Below, piece by piece: positions 51,954-61,908 of a DNA stretch of 64,000 bases. Source of the stretch: Crithidia expoeki (Eukaryota; Euglenozoa; Kinetoplastea; Trypanosomatida; Trypanosomatidae); the NCBI GenBank assembly GCA_900240875.1, contig OESE01000215.1, positions 558,001 to 622,000 on the forward strand. Direction: 5' to 3'. Both the position numbers and the translations under genes were made by a program. Position 1 is the first letter of the stretch. Each line of letters starts with the position of its first letter. Below the pieces are notes generated by a model. It was not told the DNA's origin and did not search any database. It saw nothing but the letters and a program-made list of their open reading frames with translations.

Positions 51954-53782
51954 CTTGCAACGCTAGTCGAACAAAACGAGACAAAAATAGTATTGGGAAG
52001 GCAACGGCAGCGGTGAGTTTGAGATTCAGTGGTTACTGAATTATATTCTGAAATGTGTATCGGCTGGTGTTACATACCGAACCTGCAAGCTCCGCCACAG
52101 GCGGATAAAGTGGTCAAGACGGTAGTGATTCCTGCACACTGCTGTCCCGCGAAACAGAAACGGGACGGACAAACACTACCGCAGCAAGGAGTTCTAAAAA
52201 GTACTCGTATCAACAGCCGTGCACTCTTCGCTGGGAAAACGAGGTGGCGTACAAGGCGACAAGCGAAACGGCTTGTGACACAGGGGTGAAAATGCGTGAA
52301 TTGGGCACTAAGGTGTTGAACGGGAGGTGGCTGTTCTTCCACGCAGAGATACGATTGCGTGTACAGGTTGGTGGTCCTTAACCGACCACAGACAACAACA
52401 AAAAAAAAAAGACAGTGAACTGTTCTCTGTCACACGATAAACCGAGGAGGAAATAAAAAACCGAGGGGAAAACGAGGAGAGAAACAGCTACCACAGAGTA
52501 ATGCACAGTAGCATAAGCTGCATCGTTTTGAAAGTCGACGAAACCCGTGGGAGAGGCGGAAACGCACCAAGACACAAAATTACTCGCGCGCACGTGTTTC
52601 GTGAGCGGTGCGTACGCACGCGCCTGCAACATTGGTGCTTAGCTGTTCACCTTATTCTTATTATGCCTCATCACGTATGAGGGAACCTCTACGATAATGA
52701 AAACCAAACAAGACCTGTGCGTGTCTGTGTTCCCCTAAAAAGTGCACTGTGGTTTGTAACACGGGAAGAAAGACCGGCATTAAGTGGTGAGGGTATCGAT
52801 GAATAAACAGAAAATGAAATTCGACCAGAGCGGGGACTGACAAGTCAGCCACAAAACGTAGGATGAAAGTAGAAGGAAGTGAGCGCGAGTCGGAAAAAAT
52901 GCGCGGAGAGCTGCTAGGGGCGAAAAGAAAGAGTGGAAGTAAACTAGCGGGAAGTCGAAATCAAGACGATATATGTATATACGCACAACAAAAGCAAGAG
53001 AGTTAAACAGAAGGCGATAGGGTAGACCAAACAACAGAAGTGGAAACGACCGGCAGAAGTGGCTCTGATGACAAACAAGCTCGCAAATGTATGTCAGTAA
53101 CTGTGGTGGTGGTATTAATAGAGGGGGGGGGGGTTAGACGGCGATGACGCGCACGTACAGTGCAGTTTACAATACGCAATGCAAGCAGCGTGTCACATTA
53201 ACTAATCAGAACGAGAAAGGTACGGACACACAAATGTGCAAATACGCTTACGCACACACACACACACCACTACAAAAACCACACGAGTCATGTACGCGCG
53301 CTACATGTGGCCCTCGAGTAAATGCAAGAGACATTGAGCTGTCAGACACTTGACAGCAACGCTGCACGATCTGCATTCCGAGAAGCTGAAGTGGCGGTGT
53401 AAGGGTACTCACCCAAAAGTACTTATGTACCGGTGTTGATGCACCTGCGTGAATGTGTGTTTGCGCAGGCAAATGTGTTTGTGTATGTGTTCGCGAAGAA
53501 GAAAGCGCTTAAGCATCGAGTCTGGCAACAACAACAATGGTCTCCAGATCCTGTGAATAGAGAAATCAAAAAAAAAACGTCCGATCAGGGAACGTGTTGT
53601 TTTTGGAAAACGAAAGCATACAGTTCGGGGTTGTGGTGGTCGAAGGGTTGAAGGTGATTTTGTTGTTCAAGAAAAGCCGAACCAGCGGTCCTTCGTGCAC
53701 GGACTCGCGCACAGCAACTGCTCACTGATCAGCTGCCTCAATAATCGTTGTGCAGGTGGCGGCATTCCAGATGCTAGCGAAC
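51954..53782. other. Spacer of about 1.8 kb between the DGAT2-like gene and the M32 pseudogene
   Basis: No supported gene. It contains a short G-run near 53125, a CA repeat near 53254-53267 and a 7-bp hairpin (GCTGTCA at 53338-53344 with TGACAGC at 53351-53357). Confidence 0.55.
51963..51990 (-). promoter_or_regulatory. Candidate spliced-leader acceptor for the DGAT2-like gene
   Basis: On the minus strand CTATTTTTGTCTCGTTTTGT leads to CGACTAG, with the AG at 51963-51964. Only about nine bases would separate it from the ATG at 51953. Confidence 0.45.
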
Positions 53783-55051
53783 CTACTTGCTGTCCGGTAG
53801 TTTGCCGCTCATCTTCACCACCACCTCCATCGTCGTCGGGCACGTACGCCCCACGCTCCACACCTTCTCGCGCTGCTTTCCCACAAATAGCGCCGTGCCG
53901 CCAGTGCGGATGCACTTCCGCACCGTATCCTCCCCGATCTCCTTCTTGACCGTCGCCGTCAACTGGGCTGCGAAGATCGGTCCGATCGCGTACGAAGAAA
54001 ACCCCGCGTAGTGGCCAGATGACCAGTGCACATCCTGCAGGCACCTGACGTCGTCTCGACCGTATGTGTCGATGCCGAGGTACGCCTTCACCTGCGGCAC
54101 GTGTTCCGGCTCCATCTCGCCATCGGTCAACGCACGCTCAGTCTCGAAGCGTAGGATCACGTGAATCGGGTAGCACACCTCGTCTGCCGCCACGCGGACG
54201 AACCCGGGCTTCACCACCTGGTTCAACTTCCGCACGTTCTCTGCCATGAACTCCGCAAAGGCGCCCGAGCGGCTGATGATCACCTCGCCGAAGCGCGACT
54301 GGCTCTCGTGGATGCCAGCAGAGCGCGCCATGCACACCGGCTGTCCGCGCTTTTCAACTGGGCCGCAGCCCGTCTCGTACAACGAGTCCCCCGCCTCGTG
54401 GATCGTCGCGAACACCGACTTCTCGTAGTTGTTTACTGAATAATCCTTCGTGACGCGGCTGTCTTCCTTCTATATCCCGGGAACGGCTCCAATGCGATAG
54501 TGACGTGGGTGTCTTCGCGGATTTTTTGCACCTCGCGGTTCAGCCGCAGCGTCCACGACTTGACGTCGTTGACGATCTCCTCCAGCTTCCCCACCTTCAG
54601 TGCGGGTTCCCGGCGCATCAACGTTGTGACATAAGGCATCGTTTTTCATGTGCGCCGAGCAAGCGCGCGCCTCTTCGCGGCAATTCTCGGTCACCTTCTC
54701 GAAGTACGGCGGGAAACTCTCAAAGTCGTTCGCCGCCTTTGCCTTGCGCTACACAAACTCGTCCACGAACATTGTTTCCTATTGCAAGATGGGCCGCATC
54801 TCGAGAAATTCAACGCGCTCCGTGTCGCGCATTTCGTCGTATGCCGTCGACGACTCAGCCATCAACACCTGCATCTCTGACGACGCAAACATCTGGTGGG
54901 TATGATTCTTCAGCACCTCGATCGCCTCGTCACGCGCCTCGGCGCCGCACGACGGCATCGTGACTCTTGCATCTCAGAGCCCAATTTCAACTAAAAACCG
55001 GTGGCGGTACGGTTTATCGAAGAGGTCTTCCAGTTTCCTGTAGGCCTCCAT
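53783..55051 (-). pseudogene. M32 metallocarboxypeptidase (carboxypeptidase Taq family) pseudogene
   Basis: A decayed host gene. The original start is probably the ATG at 55051 (MEAYRKLEDLFDKPYRH), and the stop is TAG at 53783. M32 enzymes are zinc carboxypeptidases abundant in trypanosomatids. The 3' half is in one frame and has IHEAGD where HEXXH should be, so the second zinc His is already Asp. The signature IHESQSRFGE is intact, and further family blocks include DVHWSSGHYAGFSSYAIGP. The 5' half has three in-frame stops (TGA at 54974, TAG at 54779 and 54749). One is at the Trp of the usual WD..V.MP element, here DARVTMPSCGAEAR. The frame changes near 54640, and around 54470-54485 it changes again with loss of perhaps 35-40 conserved residues between EPFPG and the RVT.dY segment. 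The protein cannot be made. Confidence 0.9.
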
Positions 55052-56350
55052 GACGCCGTGGTGGTGCGCGGTGCGTGTGATTCGTTCTGTGTGGAAGAGG
55101 CGAGCGGCATTGAATAGAGGTAAACGAGATTTTACGACAAGCTCATTGGGGATCAATATTTGAGGTAAAAGCAAGGCTGACTAGCGGAATGGGAGCTTCT
55201 TGATGAGTGTTGCTAATCTGCTGGGGTGAATTACGGTAGGGAGACTGTTGTGTTAACGGAGGGTCCGCCAATGGCGTACAGTGGTAGGAGTGATGAAAGA
55301 GTATAGGCACGACAAAAACAAGGTGGACTTGAGGGGTGTCAAAAAGTACACTTTGCGTTCACCGAAAGAACCCCAAAAAATAACTTGAAGAAGGCTCAAA
55401 GTACGCGACATCAGGGAGAGGTGCTTGCGCTTTGCTTTCACTAGGACCGCTTCCCTACAAATGCTGCTCCTCTTCAATCTAAGTGTACATATACGTACAT
55501 ATAGCTGTGTGTGGTTCCACCCCAAGGCTCTCTTACACAGAAGGTGGTGTTGTGCGTTTCGTGCTTCACCCCACGTTTTTTGTTTGTTTTACACTTTGCG
55601 TTCTTACCTCGCCTTCCGGCACGCAGCTTTTTAGTCGTTCAATTCGCTTCGTTCATCTCCGATGAAAACACGCACACGCACATATACATATATGTGTCTG
55701 GGAAAGTACCTACATCAAAAGATAGGAAGTAATACTTAAAAGTGTCCGCCGAAGAAGGAAAGAAATCTCAAATCGCTTTCCTCACGGGAGTTCCAAAAGA
55801 AAAAAATGGAGGAGAATTCAAGCTAACGTCTCTAGTTTATATAGTAACGCTGGTTACGCTTGCGCAACACAAACAACTCTTTTGAAGGCCGTCATTAAAA
55901 GAGAGTGGCTTGGCGTTTAGCAAAGTAATGGCAAAGAAGACACCGAAATAAGCCGATAACAATGGAACGACCGTCTCTTTTCGCTTAAAACCACGTTAAG
56001 AGAGGTTCATGGTAGTGATGAGCACAGCGACACTCAGAGGGGGAGGAGGGGAGGGACTGTGGCTGTACGTGGGTGGGCAGAAAAATTGAAAAAACTAACC
56101 TTCTCGTCGTTTCTAAATTCTGAACCCGGCAGTACATCACAGACATGATACGCAGACTGGGGTTGCGAGTTTTTACATCCCTAATTATTCATGTCATGCG
56201 CTAGTAGACTGGATTGTGGAGAGCTTGGACCCGAACAACGGTATTTAAACCATTAAAACGCACGTCACTTGAACAGTGTTATGTACATCTTTTTTTTTTA
56301 AGTCGATTTCAGTTGCGCCATGGATGCCCACCATGCAGTTGAACATCTCC
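55052..56350. other. Spacer of about 1.3 kb between the M32 pseudogene and the rhodanese gene
   Basis: No supported gene. An 8-bp stem with a two-base loop is at 55679-55696 (CACATATA/TATATGTG). Otherwise it is A/T-rich, with no recognisable elements. Confidence 0.55.
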
Positions 56351-56785
56351 TTAGCTTTTCGACGGGTACTTTTCCATGTAGCCGCACACGCCACCGAGCA
56401 AGATGCTCACTGCCCCATCGCCCGGAGGGTGGTTGTGTATCTTTGCGTACTCGTTCATGTACTCGCGCGCCGCAAGGTCGTCCACGTCAGGGCTCTGCGC
56501 TGAAACAAACACAAGGACAAAGCCCTCTTGCTTCACGTGCGGGGCGACCTCGCCGATCAGATGCGCGTAGTTCAGCTCCTGAAAAGGCTTGTTGACGCTG
56601 CCTGGGATGTGGAAGGTGTTGTAGTCGTCGGCAGGGCGGACATCTACCACCATAACGGCATTTTTGTCGTGTGAGTTCAGCAGGACATGCAGCTCTTCGG
56701 CGGATACCTCGGCTGGGCCAGGCGCCGTCGCACTCTCCGCGAGTGCCATCGGCGACGCCGGGTTCTTTTCCTTCAGGGTGGGCAT
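56351..56785 (-). CDS. Rhodanese-domain protein lacking the catalytic cysteine
   Basis: A 144-residue protein from the ATG at 56785 (the frame extends upstream only to a TTG). A single rhodanese domain covers about residues 25-140: the VSAEELHVLL helix, the strand and loop VMVVDVRPADDYNTFHIPGS (the DvR......HIpGA hallmark), and a final GGVCGYMEKYP helix. The layout is closest to small Cdc25/arsenate-reductase-like rhodaneses. The active-site loop, which should read H-C-x5-R, is here VSAQSPD at residues 94-100: Ser95 stands where the Cys belongs and there is no Arg. A sulfurtransferase, phosphatase or reductase activity is therefore not expected, and a binding or regulatory role is more likely. 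No signal or mitochondrial peptide is evident. Confidence 0.87.
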   Translation of the reverse strand: MPTLKEKNPASPMALAESATAPGPAEVSAEELHVLLNSHDKNAVMVVDVRPADDYNTFHIPGSVNKPFQELNYAHLIGEVAPHVKQEGFVLVFVSAQSPDVDDLAAREYMNEYAKIHNHPPGDGAVSILLGGVCGYMEKYPSKS

Positions 56786-57383
56786 TTTTGTTTTTCTTCT
56801 TTGTACACAATGTGTTTTCAAGATTCAGGTGAATCTTTTATTGACGGGAAGAGGGTGAATGGCTTAGCCGAAGTAATCAGGTCAAAGAGAGGGGTGTTAA
56901 GAAGGCGTGTGTGTGTGTGTGTGGGTGGGGGGGGGGGGGCAGAGTTTACGTGTTTGCAGTGTTTAGTGTATTTGCGGAAATGAGAGACAGTCGGGTGTAA
57001 ATATGGCGAAACAGTCGGACTGAAGCATATCTGTAAGTTAATTACAGTGCGTGCCAAGTGGCCGGAGATGAAATCGGCGCGGCGAGAGACGTAGTGATGT
57101 TACTGCTTTCTTTTGAGAATTTCAAGGTTTCCAATTCGCGGCTTCAATTATAGTTTAGGCGGCAAAGGGAAAAAGACATTTGAAGCGCTTTGATTACTAT
57201 GTCGTAACTAAAACACCCGACAACTCTGTTGTTGATGTGGGTCTTTATGCGCCGTCAAATCGATAAGTGGTGGTGCGTCTGAAAACGATTGCAACAGACA
57301 GCAAGAAGCAGGCAAACAAATCAGTGAAGAGGTTGATGTGCTCTTTTTCTTTCAATAAAATTCGCCTTGTTCCCCTAGGCGTT
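56786..57383. other. Spacer between the rhodanese and Skp1-like genes
   Basis: No supported gene. A TG repeat followed by a run of about twelve G (about 56908-56939) gives, in the mRNA sense, a C-run followed by CA repeats about 125-155 bases upstream of the rhodanese start. Confidence 0.6.
56908..56939. repeat. TG microsatellite joined to a poly-G run
   Basis: TG dinucleotides run into GGGTGGG and then about twelve G. Comparable TG/G blocks occur at about 47406-47438 and 47921-47946; isolated G-runs occur near 17196, 41150 and 53125. Confidence 0.8.
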
Positions 57384-58439
57384 CTAACGGTTAAACTCCA
57401 TCACCTGCTCCTTCTTCAGCTCCGCCTCCTCCACTGGGTCAAAGTCGCTCTCCACACCGAGAAACGCCCGCACGCCCTCCAGGTCGCGTTCGATCAAATA
57501 AGAGGCCAGCTTTGCCGAGGCAAGGTGCAACAACTCCTCGTAATTTAGCAGCGTCGCCGCTTTGACCATTCGCACCGTCGTTGTCTCATCCCAGTCCGAG
57601 ATGAAGCGGCGGTCCTTCATATCCAAGTACTCCACCAGAGGCAGCGTCATCGGCCGCGGAATTGGGCGCGTCTTGACCAGGTACACCCGATAGCACCCGT
57701 CCTCAGTACCAAAGGAAGACATTCGAAAGCGGTAGGACATGTGGCGGCACACCCGCTCTAAAATGTCCCCGGTAAAGTATGGGAAATCAAGCTCGATTTC
57801 GGCGGGCGGCGGCGGTGGCGGCGCCAACGACGGGACTTGCGTGGTGGACATGTCGCCCTTTTTATGCCGCGTCGGCGTGGCCGCAGTCGTCTGCTTCGTC
57901 GGCTGAAGATCCCATAGACTCACCAAGAGATCATCTGTCGGTGAGTCTCTGGTGGCGCACCCGCTTGCGGCACCGGCAGCGTCAGCATTGGTGTTACTTG
58001 TACTTGCGTTGTTCTCGGACGGGGTGGCAGGAACAGCGGGGGCGACGGAGAAAAAGTCCATGAGATCGGGTGCCGCGACTTTAGCTCCACCACCACCACC
58101 GTTACCAGAAACGTTCTGCGACGCCGTGGGCGAGGCTATGGGGACCTGGAAGAGATTTTCCAGGTCGTGCGCCGTCATGGACGGGCCGGTGACCGATGTC
58201 GCTGGTGACGGCTCTACAGCATCGCTCAAGAAGCCGCCTGCGACGCCGTCGCTGTTCGAGACGGGGCTGGAGACGAGGTCCTGGCCGTCCAGCAGGTCCC
58301 GCAACACGTAGGACGCCTCCGTGGCGACGGCGCGGTTGACGCTCACACGGACGCCGTCGGAGGCGATGAGAATTAACGTCTGCCCGACGCTAGGGTTCGC
58401 GCTAAAAACCGACGATGACGGGGGTGATCGCTGTGCCAT
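57384..58439 (-). CDS. Skp1/elongin-C-like BTB/POZ protein with an internal insert
   Basis: A 351-residue protein, ATG at 58439. Residues 19-52 (TLILIASDGVRVSVNRAVAT and on to RDLLDG) match the first strand-helix unit of the Skp1/elongin-C POZ fold (v.LiSsDG..f.v.r..A). The fold then resumes at about 213-240 with ELDFPYFTGDILERVCRHMS, as in elongin C ...IPs..L.kVc.Y. It continues with RMVKAATLLNYEELLHLASA. The tail (SYLIERDLEGVRAFLGVESD, then FDPVEEAELKKEQ) matches the Skp1-specific F-box-binding C-terminus (vAnmIkGKtpeEIRktFnI.nDFtpEEE). Between the halves sit about 160 Ser/Thr/Ala/Pro-rich residues with a poly-Pro run. Skp1 links F-box proteins to cullin ubiquitin ligases. The C-terminus argues for Skp1 kinship over elongin C. 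Ordinary Skp1 is about 160-170 residues. Confidence 0.82.
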   Translation of the reverse strand: MAQRSPPSSSVFSANPSVGQTLILIASDGVRVSVNRAVATEASYVLRDLLDGQDLVSSPVSNSDGVAGGFLSDAVEPSPATSVTGPSMTAHDLENLFQVPIASPTASQNVSGNGGGGGAKVAAPDLMDFFSVAPAVPATPSENNASTSNTNADAAGAASGCATRDSPTDDLLVSLWDLQPTKQTTAATPTRHKKGDMSTTQVPSLAPPPPPPAEIELDFPYFTGDILERVCRHMSYRFRMSSFGTEDGCYRVYLVKTRPIPRPMTLPLVEYLDMKDRRFISDWDETTTVRMVKAATLLNYEELLHLASAKLASYLIERDLEGVRAFLGVESDFDPVEEAELKKEQVMEFNR

Positions 58440-59997
58440 TGTAAACGTTTTTCACTCTTTGATGCACGCCCGGGTGTAAAGAAACTTCACTGCTTTTTGA
58501 TGTGTAAAAGCTTGCTGCTCCCTTTTCTCTTTTCCGCAGTCGCGTGGCTTTTTCCCCTCCTGGCCGAGTAGAAATAGAAGCGGAAGTAGTAGGCCGCGCG
58601 GTCGTGACGCTCTTGAAAAAAAAAAAAAACGCTGAATTGGAGAATATAAGCCAGAGCAATTTTGTTCTGCTTGTGCGCACAAGCGTGCGGTAGGGGAAAG
58701 TGTAAAGCAAAGCAGTCGTCGAAAGACAAGTGAAACAGAACAGCAGCGGCTGATAGCCCGATTAACAAGCGGCTGGCGCTCTACGCACAGCTGCAACTAA
58801 GCGGAATCGCGAAAGGAAATGTGCATTGACTCAGTGGAAGGTGGATAGGGGGCTGCGCAGTAAGCAACTCGTTGTTCTGAGTTAAAAGAAAAACGATCAG
58901 CAAAGACCAGTTGTGCACTGATGTCTCTGAATCCGGCAAAACAATTGGTTCCATCCATGTTGACTTTCGTCTTTTCGCTCAAACAAGGACAACCGCGCTT
59001 CGCTACGTCTCATGTGCACTCGACACGTACCCGGTGTCGCCTTTCTGTGCACGGCTCGATGTGTAGTGCACCCTTTTCAACTCCAATAAACATTCCAGAA
59101 AAAAAAAAAACGTAGACAATTTCCATTGTCTACGGTGGAAGAAGTTCCTCCAACGAATGCGAAAGAAAAAAAAAAGAAAAAGGAGGTAAAGAGCGACCAT
59201 TCACGTTCAATTTCGACGCTCTCAACTCCCACCTGTGAATGTTTCAGAAAACGTGGGGCAAATGGCACTGATAATAACACGTAACGGAGTCACCGCCTTT
59301 TTCTTTTTTCTTTTTCGCTGATCCACCAACGCCACCCTCAACGTACTAACGAATCTACAATGCTACCAAACGCCGCCACCCGACTGCCCGTTGTCAACCG
59401 TGCAAACAGCAGCAACCGAAAATAAAACTGGTAATCATGCGTGAACCGTGTAGCAGTGAATAATGGTACATAGGGGACGTCTCTTCTTTCGACCAAGGCA
59501 CCGAAAACCCATAAGCTAGCACTGGCGGGCCAAAACGCGGCATTAGGGGAATCAACAAGCCATCTGATTGCTTGTCACTTTTCCGCTTCTTTTCCTAAGA
59601 GAGGAAAAGGGTGTGAAAGCAACAACCACACAGAAAGCTTTCCAACACGATAGCAACCATCCAGACACACTCAAAATCCACAGTTTCGCTCCCGTGCGTA
59701 CATGAACACTGCAGACATTGTCACTTGGCAACTAAATTTATACTCCGTCTTCAATATTTCCTTTTTCGTAAACTTGCCCACCAGTTCATTGTCTGTCGTC
59801 TAGAGGGCATGACGCAAGACCGAAGTCAGGAATAACAGCCGGCGAAGACGGAGGCTGCTATCCCAAAGATAAAAACGACGTCGGCGGACGTGCTTTTGTC
59901 GAGAAAACACTATATATCTGTTTGCCAAAGCAACACAGATTGTTACACCACACTCTTCCATCTTAAGTTCCATAAAACGAAGTTTGCTCATGTTCTT
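58440..59997. other. Spacer of about 1.6 kb between the Skp1-like and RRM/RS/WW genes
   Basis: No supported gene. It contains A-runs at about 58618-58629, 59099-59110 and 59167-59175, a perfect 10-bp stem-loop at 59111-59134, and an 8-bp hairpin at 59589-59609 (CTTTTCCT/AGGAAAAG). Confidence 0.55.
59111..59134. repeat. Perfect 10-bp stem-loop next to an A/T-run
   Basis: CGTAGACAAT (59111-59120) pairs exactly with ATTGTCTACG (59125-59134) around TTCC. A run of about twelve A lies immediately to its left. On the transcribed minus sense this is a hairpin followed directly by about twelve T. The T-run is probably part of a trans-splicing pyrimidine tract. Confidence 0.78.
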
Positions 59998-61908
59998 CTA
60001 ACCCCTCGGCCGCTCCCACGTCGTTGTCTCAACACCCGTCAGTGGATCGCGGTAGGCATAGTAGGTCTGCTTGTACTCCTCAGAGAAAATGGGGCGCCAC
60101 CCCGGTGGTAAGCCGTTGCCCTGTACAAGCGGCTGTGGTGGATGTGCCTGGAAAGCTTGCGCAACAGCCGCAGCCGAAGCTAGTCTCGGACTCTCATTCT
60201 GCTGCGGCTGTTTTCGGTGCACCACGAGCCTCTCTTCCTTGTGTTCAACCGGCCCGGCAGTGTCGCTGATAACAGTTGTAGCGGGAACAGACTCAAACCT
60301 TGGAAACATAGCAGACGACAACGATGTCGTTGCTTTGTGCTCCTCATAGCGATCAGCCCCTCTCTCTAAGCCGCCGCTGCGATCGTGCCGCGCGCCACCG
60401 CTGTTGCAGTGGGAACGTCGTACATCGTCGCGGCGGCGGCGGTCTTCGCGTCGGGGCCGGCGCCAGTGGTCCCGCGCGCGCGAGGACCTCGATGACATCG
60501 ACGATGAACGCGACGATCGCCCGGAGCGGGAAGGCGAGCGCGACGTAGACAGTGACGAGCTGCGGGACTTTAGAGAATGGCTGCGGCTGCGACGGCCACC
60601 ACGGCCCCACCGACCAGGTGACGAGCGCCGGCGCCGGTCCAGACGCTCATCACGGCGCTCTGCGGCGTGCCGTGCCGACGGGTATGGGTGCTTCGAGGGT
60701 GGCACACTGCGGTTTTCATGCTCGCCGGCAATGCTCGGCTCTTCGCGGTCTGGCGAGTCGGCCTCCGCGACGGAGGCAAGGCGGTTTGCATGGGCGTCGT
60801 GTTGCCACTCCCGCGGCGCCCGCACCGCCACTGCAGCGGCGTCGCGTGGGTCGACAAGGCTCATGCTGTCCCGCTCCTGGTGCCGCACGACGATGCTGCG
60901 GTGGTAGTTGCGCTCGCCGTTGGGGTGGTAGCGGCTCTGTCCATTCGGAGTGCTGTAGTAACTGTTGACGTAATAGCGCACCTCGGCGCAGATCGGCTTG
61001 GGGTCGATCTTTTCGCGCGTGTTCCGCCCGCACAGGCGCTCCGGTTTGCGGGCGCCGAGGGACTCACTCACGTACTCCACAGCGCGGTGCGTGAAGACAT
61101 GCACGACGTGGGCGGCCACTTCGGCGTTCTCCACCTCGACGAGCGCCTTCATCAAGCGCTGCTGAGTTGTGCGACGGGAGTCGATCAGCACAATTTTGCG
61201 CGGCTGACACTCCGACAGCAGCATTTGGTACACCATGAAAGGAGTGAGGGGGAACATGGAGGGTAGGTCGCCGCGCGCAATGCGCCGCTGCTCTTCGCGG
61301 ACGTTGCGGTGGCGGTTGTAGACCTCCTTGAAATGCATTGAGACGACGACGGTGTGGACATCTTGCTCCTTTGCGTCGTCAGTGTTCCTAGCGGCGGCGG
61401 TCTCAGCACCCTGCGAAAACGGTGGCAACGACTGCTGCGTTGGAGACGCGGTCGCAGAATGACTGCTTTGCGTTAGTTGCTGCAGCTGCTCCTCCGAACG
61501 TTGTTGCTGCTGCGAAGACGGAAATAGCCGTCGGTCACGGCCCTCCGCTCCCCACGTCACCACACCCTCAACGAGTATCTTTTGATCGCCTAGCTTCAAA
61601 TAACCGCGGCGGAGCTCCAGTGGGCCGTCCTCCGTACGCAGCACCACTTCCACCTTGTCCAAGAGGGCCCAGGTTGCCATGGCGGACTTGAAGAACACAG
61701 CCCCGTACTCCATGACTCCTTCGTCCGAGGTGCTGAGGGCGGGACGGTCGTTCAGCAGCATGTGGGTGATACCGTTGTGAGGGTGGTACTCGTCGAGTAG
61801 CTTGCGCAACGGCAGCACGGCGTTTTGCAATTGCAGAGGAAGGTCCAGCAACACCAGCGCTGTGCCCTTCAGCACAGCGTCTTCGTAGTGGTGAGGCGTG
61901 GTGGGCAT
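59998..61908 (-). CDS. RRM-like, RS-rich and WW-domain protein, probable pre-mRNA processing factor
   Basis: A 636-residue protein from the ATG at 61908 (four codons upstream there is only a GTG). Residues about 8-100 have the beta-alpha-beta-beta-alpha-beta layout of a degenerate RRM: an RNP2-like ALVLLDLP and an RNP1-like YGAVFFKSA. The middle (about 185-320) is helical and basic. Residues about 420-495 form an Arg/Ser domain (RRSRSHSLKSRSSSLSTSRS and similar), a substrate for SR kinases and typical of nuclear splicing factors. The last 37 residues are a WW domain, from LPPGW604 to TTWERP, which binds proline-rich partners; in splicing factors such as PRP40 it bridges intron-end complexes. 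The combination points to a nuclear pre-mRNA processing or trans-splicing role. A trypanosomatid-specific SR-interacting protein is plausible, but I do not assign a name. Confidence 0.85.
   Translation of the reverse strand: MPTTPHHYEDAVLKGTALVLLDLPLQLQNAVLPLRKLLDEYHPHNGITHMLLNDRPALSTSDEGVMEYGAVFFKSAMATWALLDKVEVVLRTEDGPLELRRGYLKLGDQKILVEGVVTWGAEGRDRRLFPSSQQQQRSEEQLQQLTQSSHSATASPTQQSLPPFSQGAETAAARNTDDAKEQDVHTVVVSMHFKEVYNRHRNVREEQRRIARGDLPSMFPLTPFMVYQMLLSECQPRKIVLIDSRRTTQQRLMKALVEVENAEVAAHVVHVFTHRAVEYVSESLGARKPERLCGRNTREKIDPKPICAEVRYYVNSYYSTPNGQSRYHPNGERNYHRSIVVRHQERDSMSLVDPRDAAAVAVRAPREWQHDAHANRLASVAEADSPDREEPSIAGEHENRSVPPSKHPYPSARHAAERRDERLDRRRRSSPGRWGRGGRRSRSHSLKSRSSSLSTSRSPSRSGRSSRSSSMSSRSSRARDHWRRPRREDRRRRDDVRRSHCNSGGARHDRSGGLERGADRYEEHKATTSLSSAMFPRFESVPATTVISDTAGPVEHKEERLVVHRKQPQQNESPRLASAAAVAQAFQAHPPQPLVQGNGLPPGWRPIFSEEYKQTYYAYRDPLTGVETTTWERPRG

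Noticed and set aside
54749-54976. In-frame TGA at a Trp site and TAG at probable Gln sites, suggesting a reassigned code as in Blastocrithidia
   Set aside because: TAG and TGA clearly end several intact genes here (2424, 4106, 7779, 48423), and intact genes have no in-frame stops. The M32 copy also has frame changes and a mutated HEXXH, so it is a pseudogene.
59099-59134. Bacterial-type intrinsic terminator
   Set aside because: The hairpin and T-run resemble one, but the window is clearly eukaryotic (trypanosomatid). It is kept only as a structural observation.
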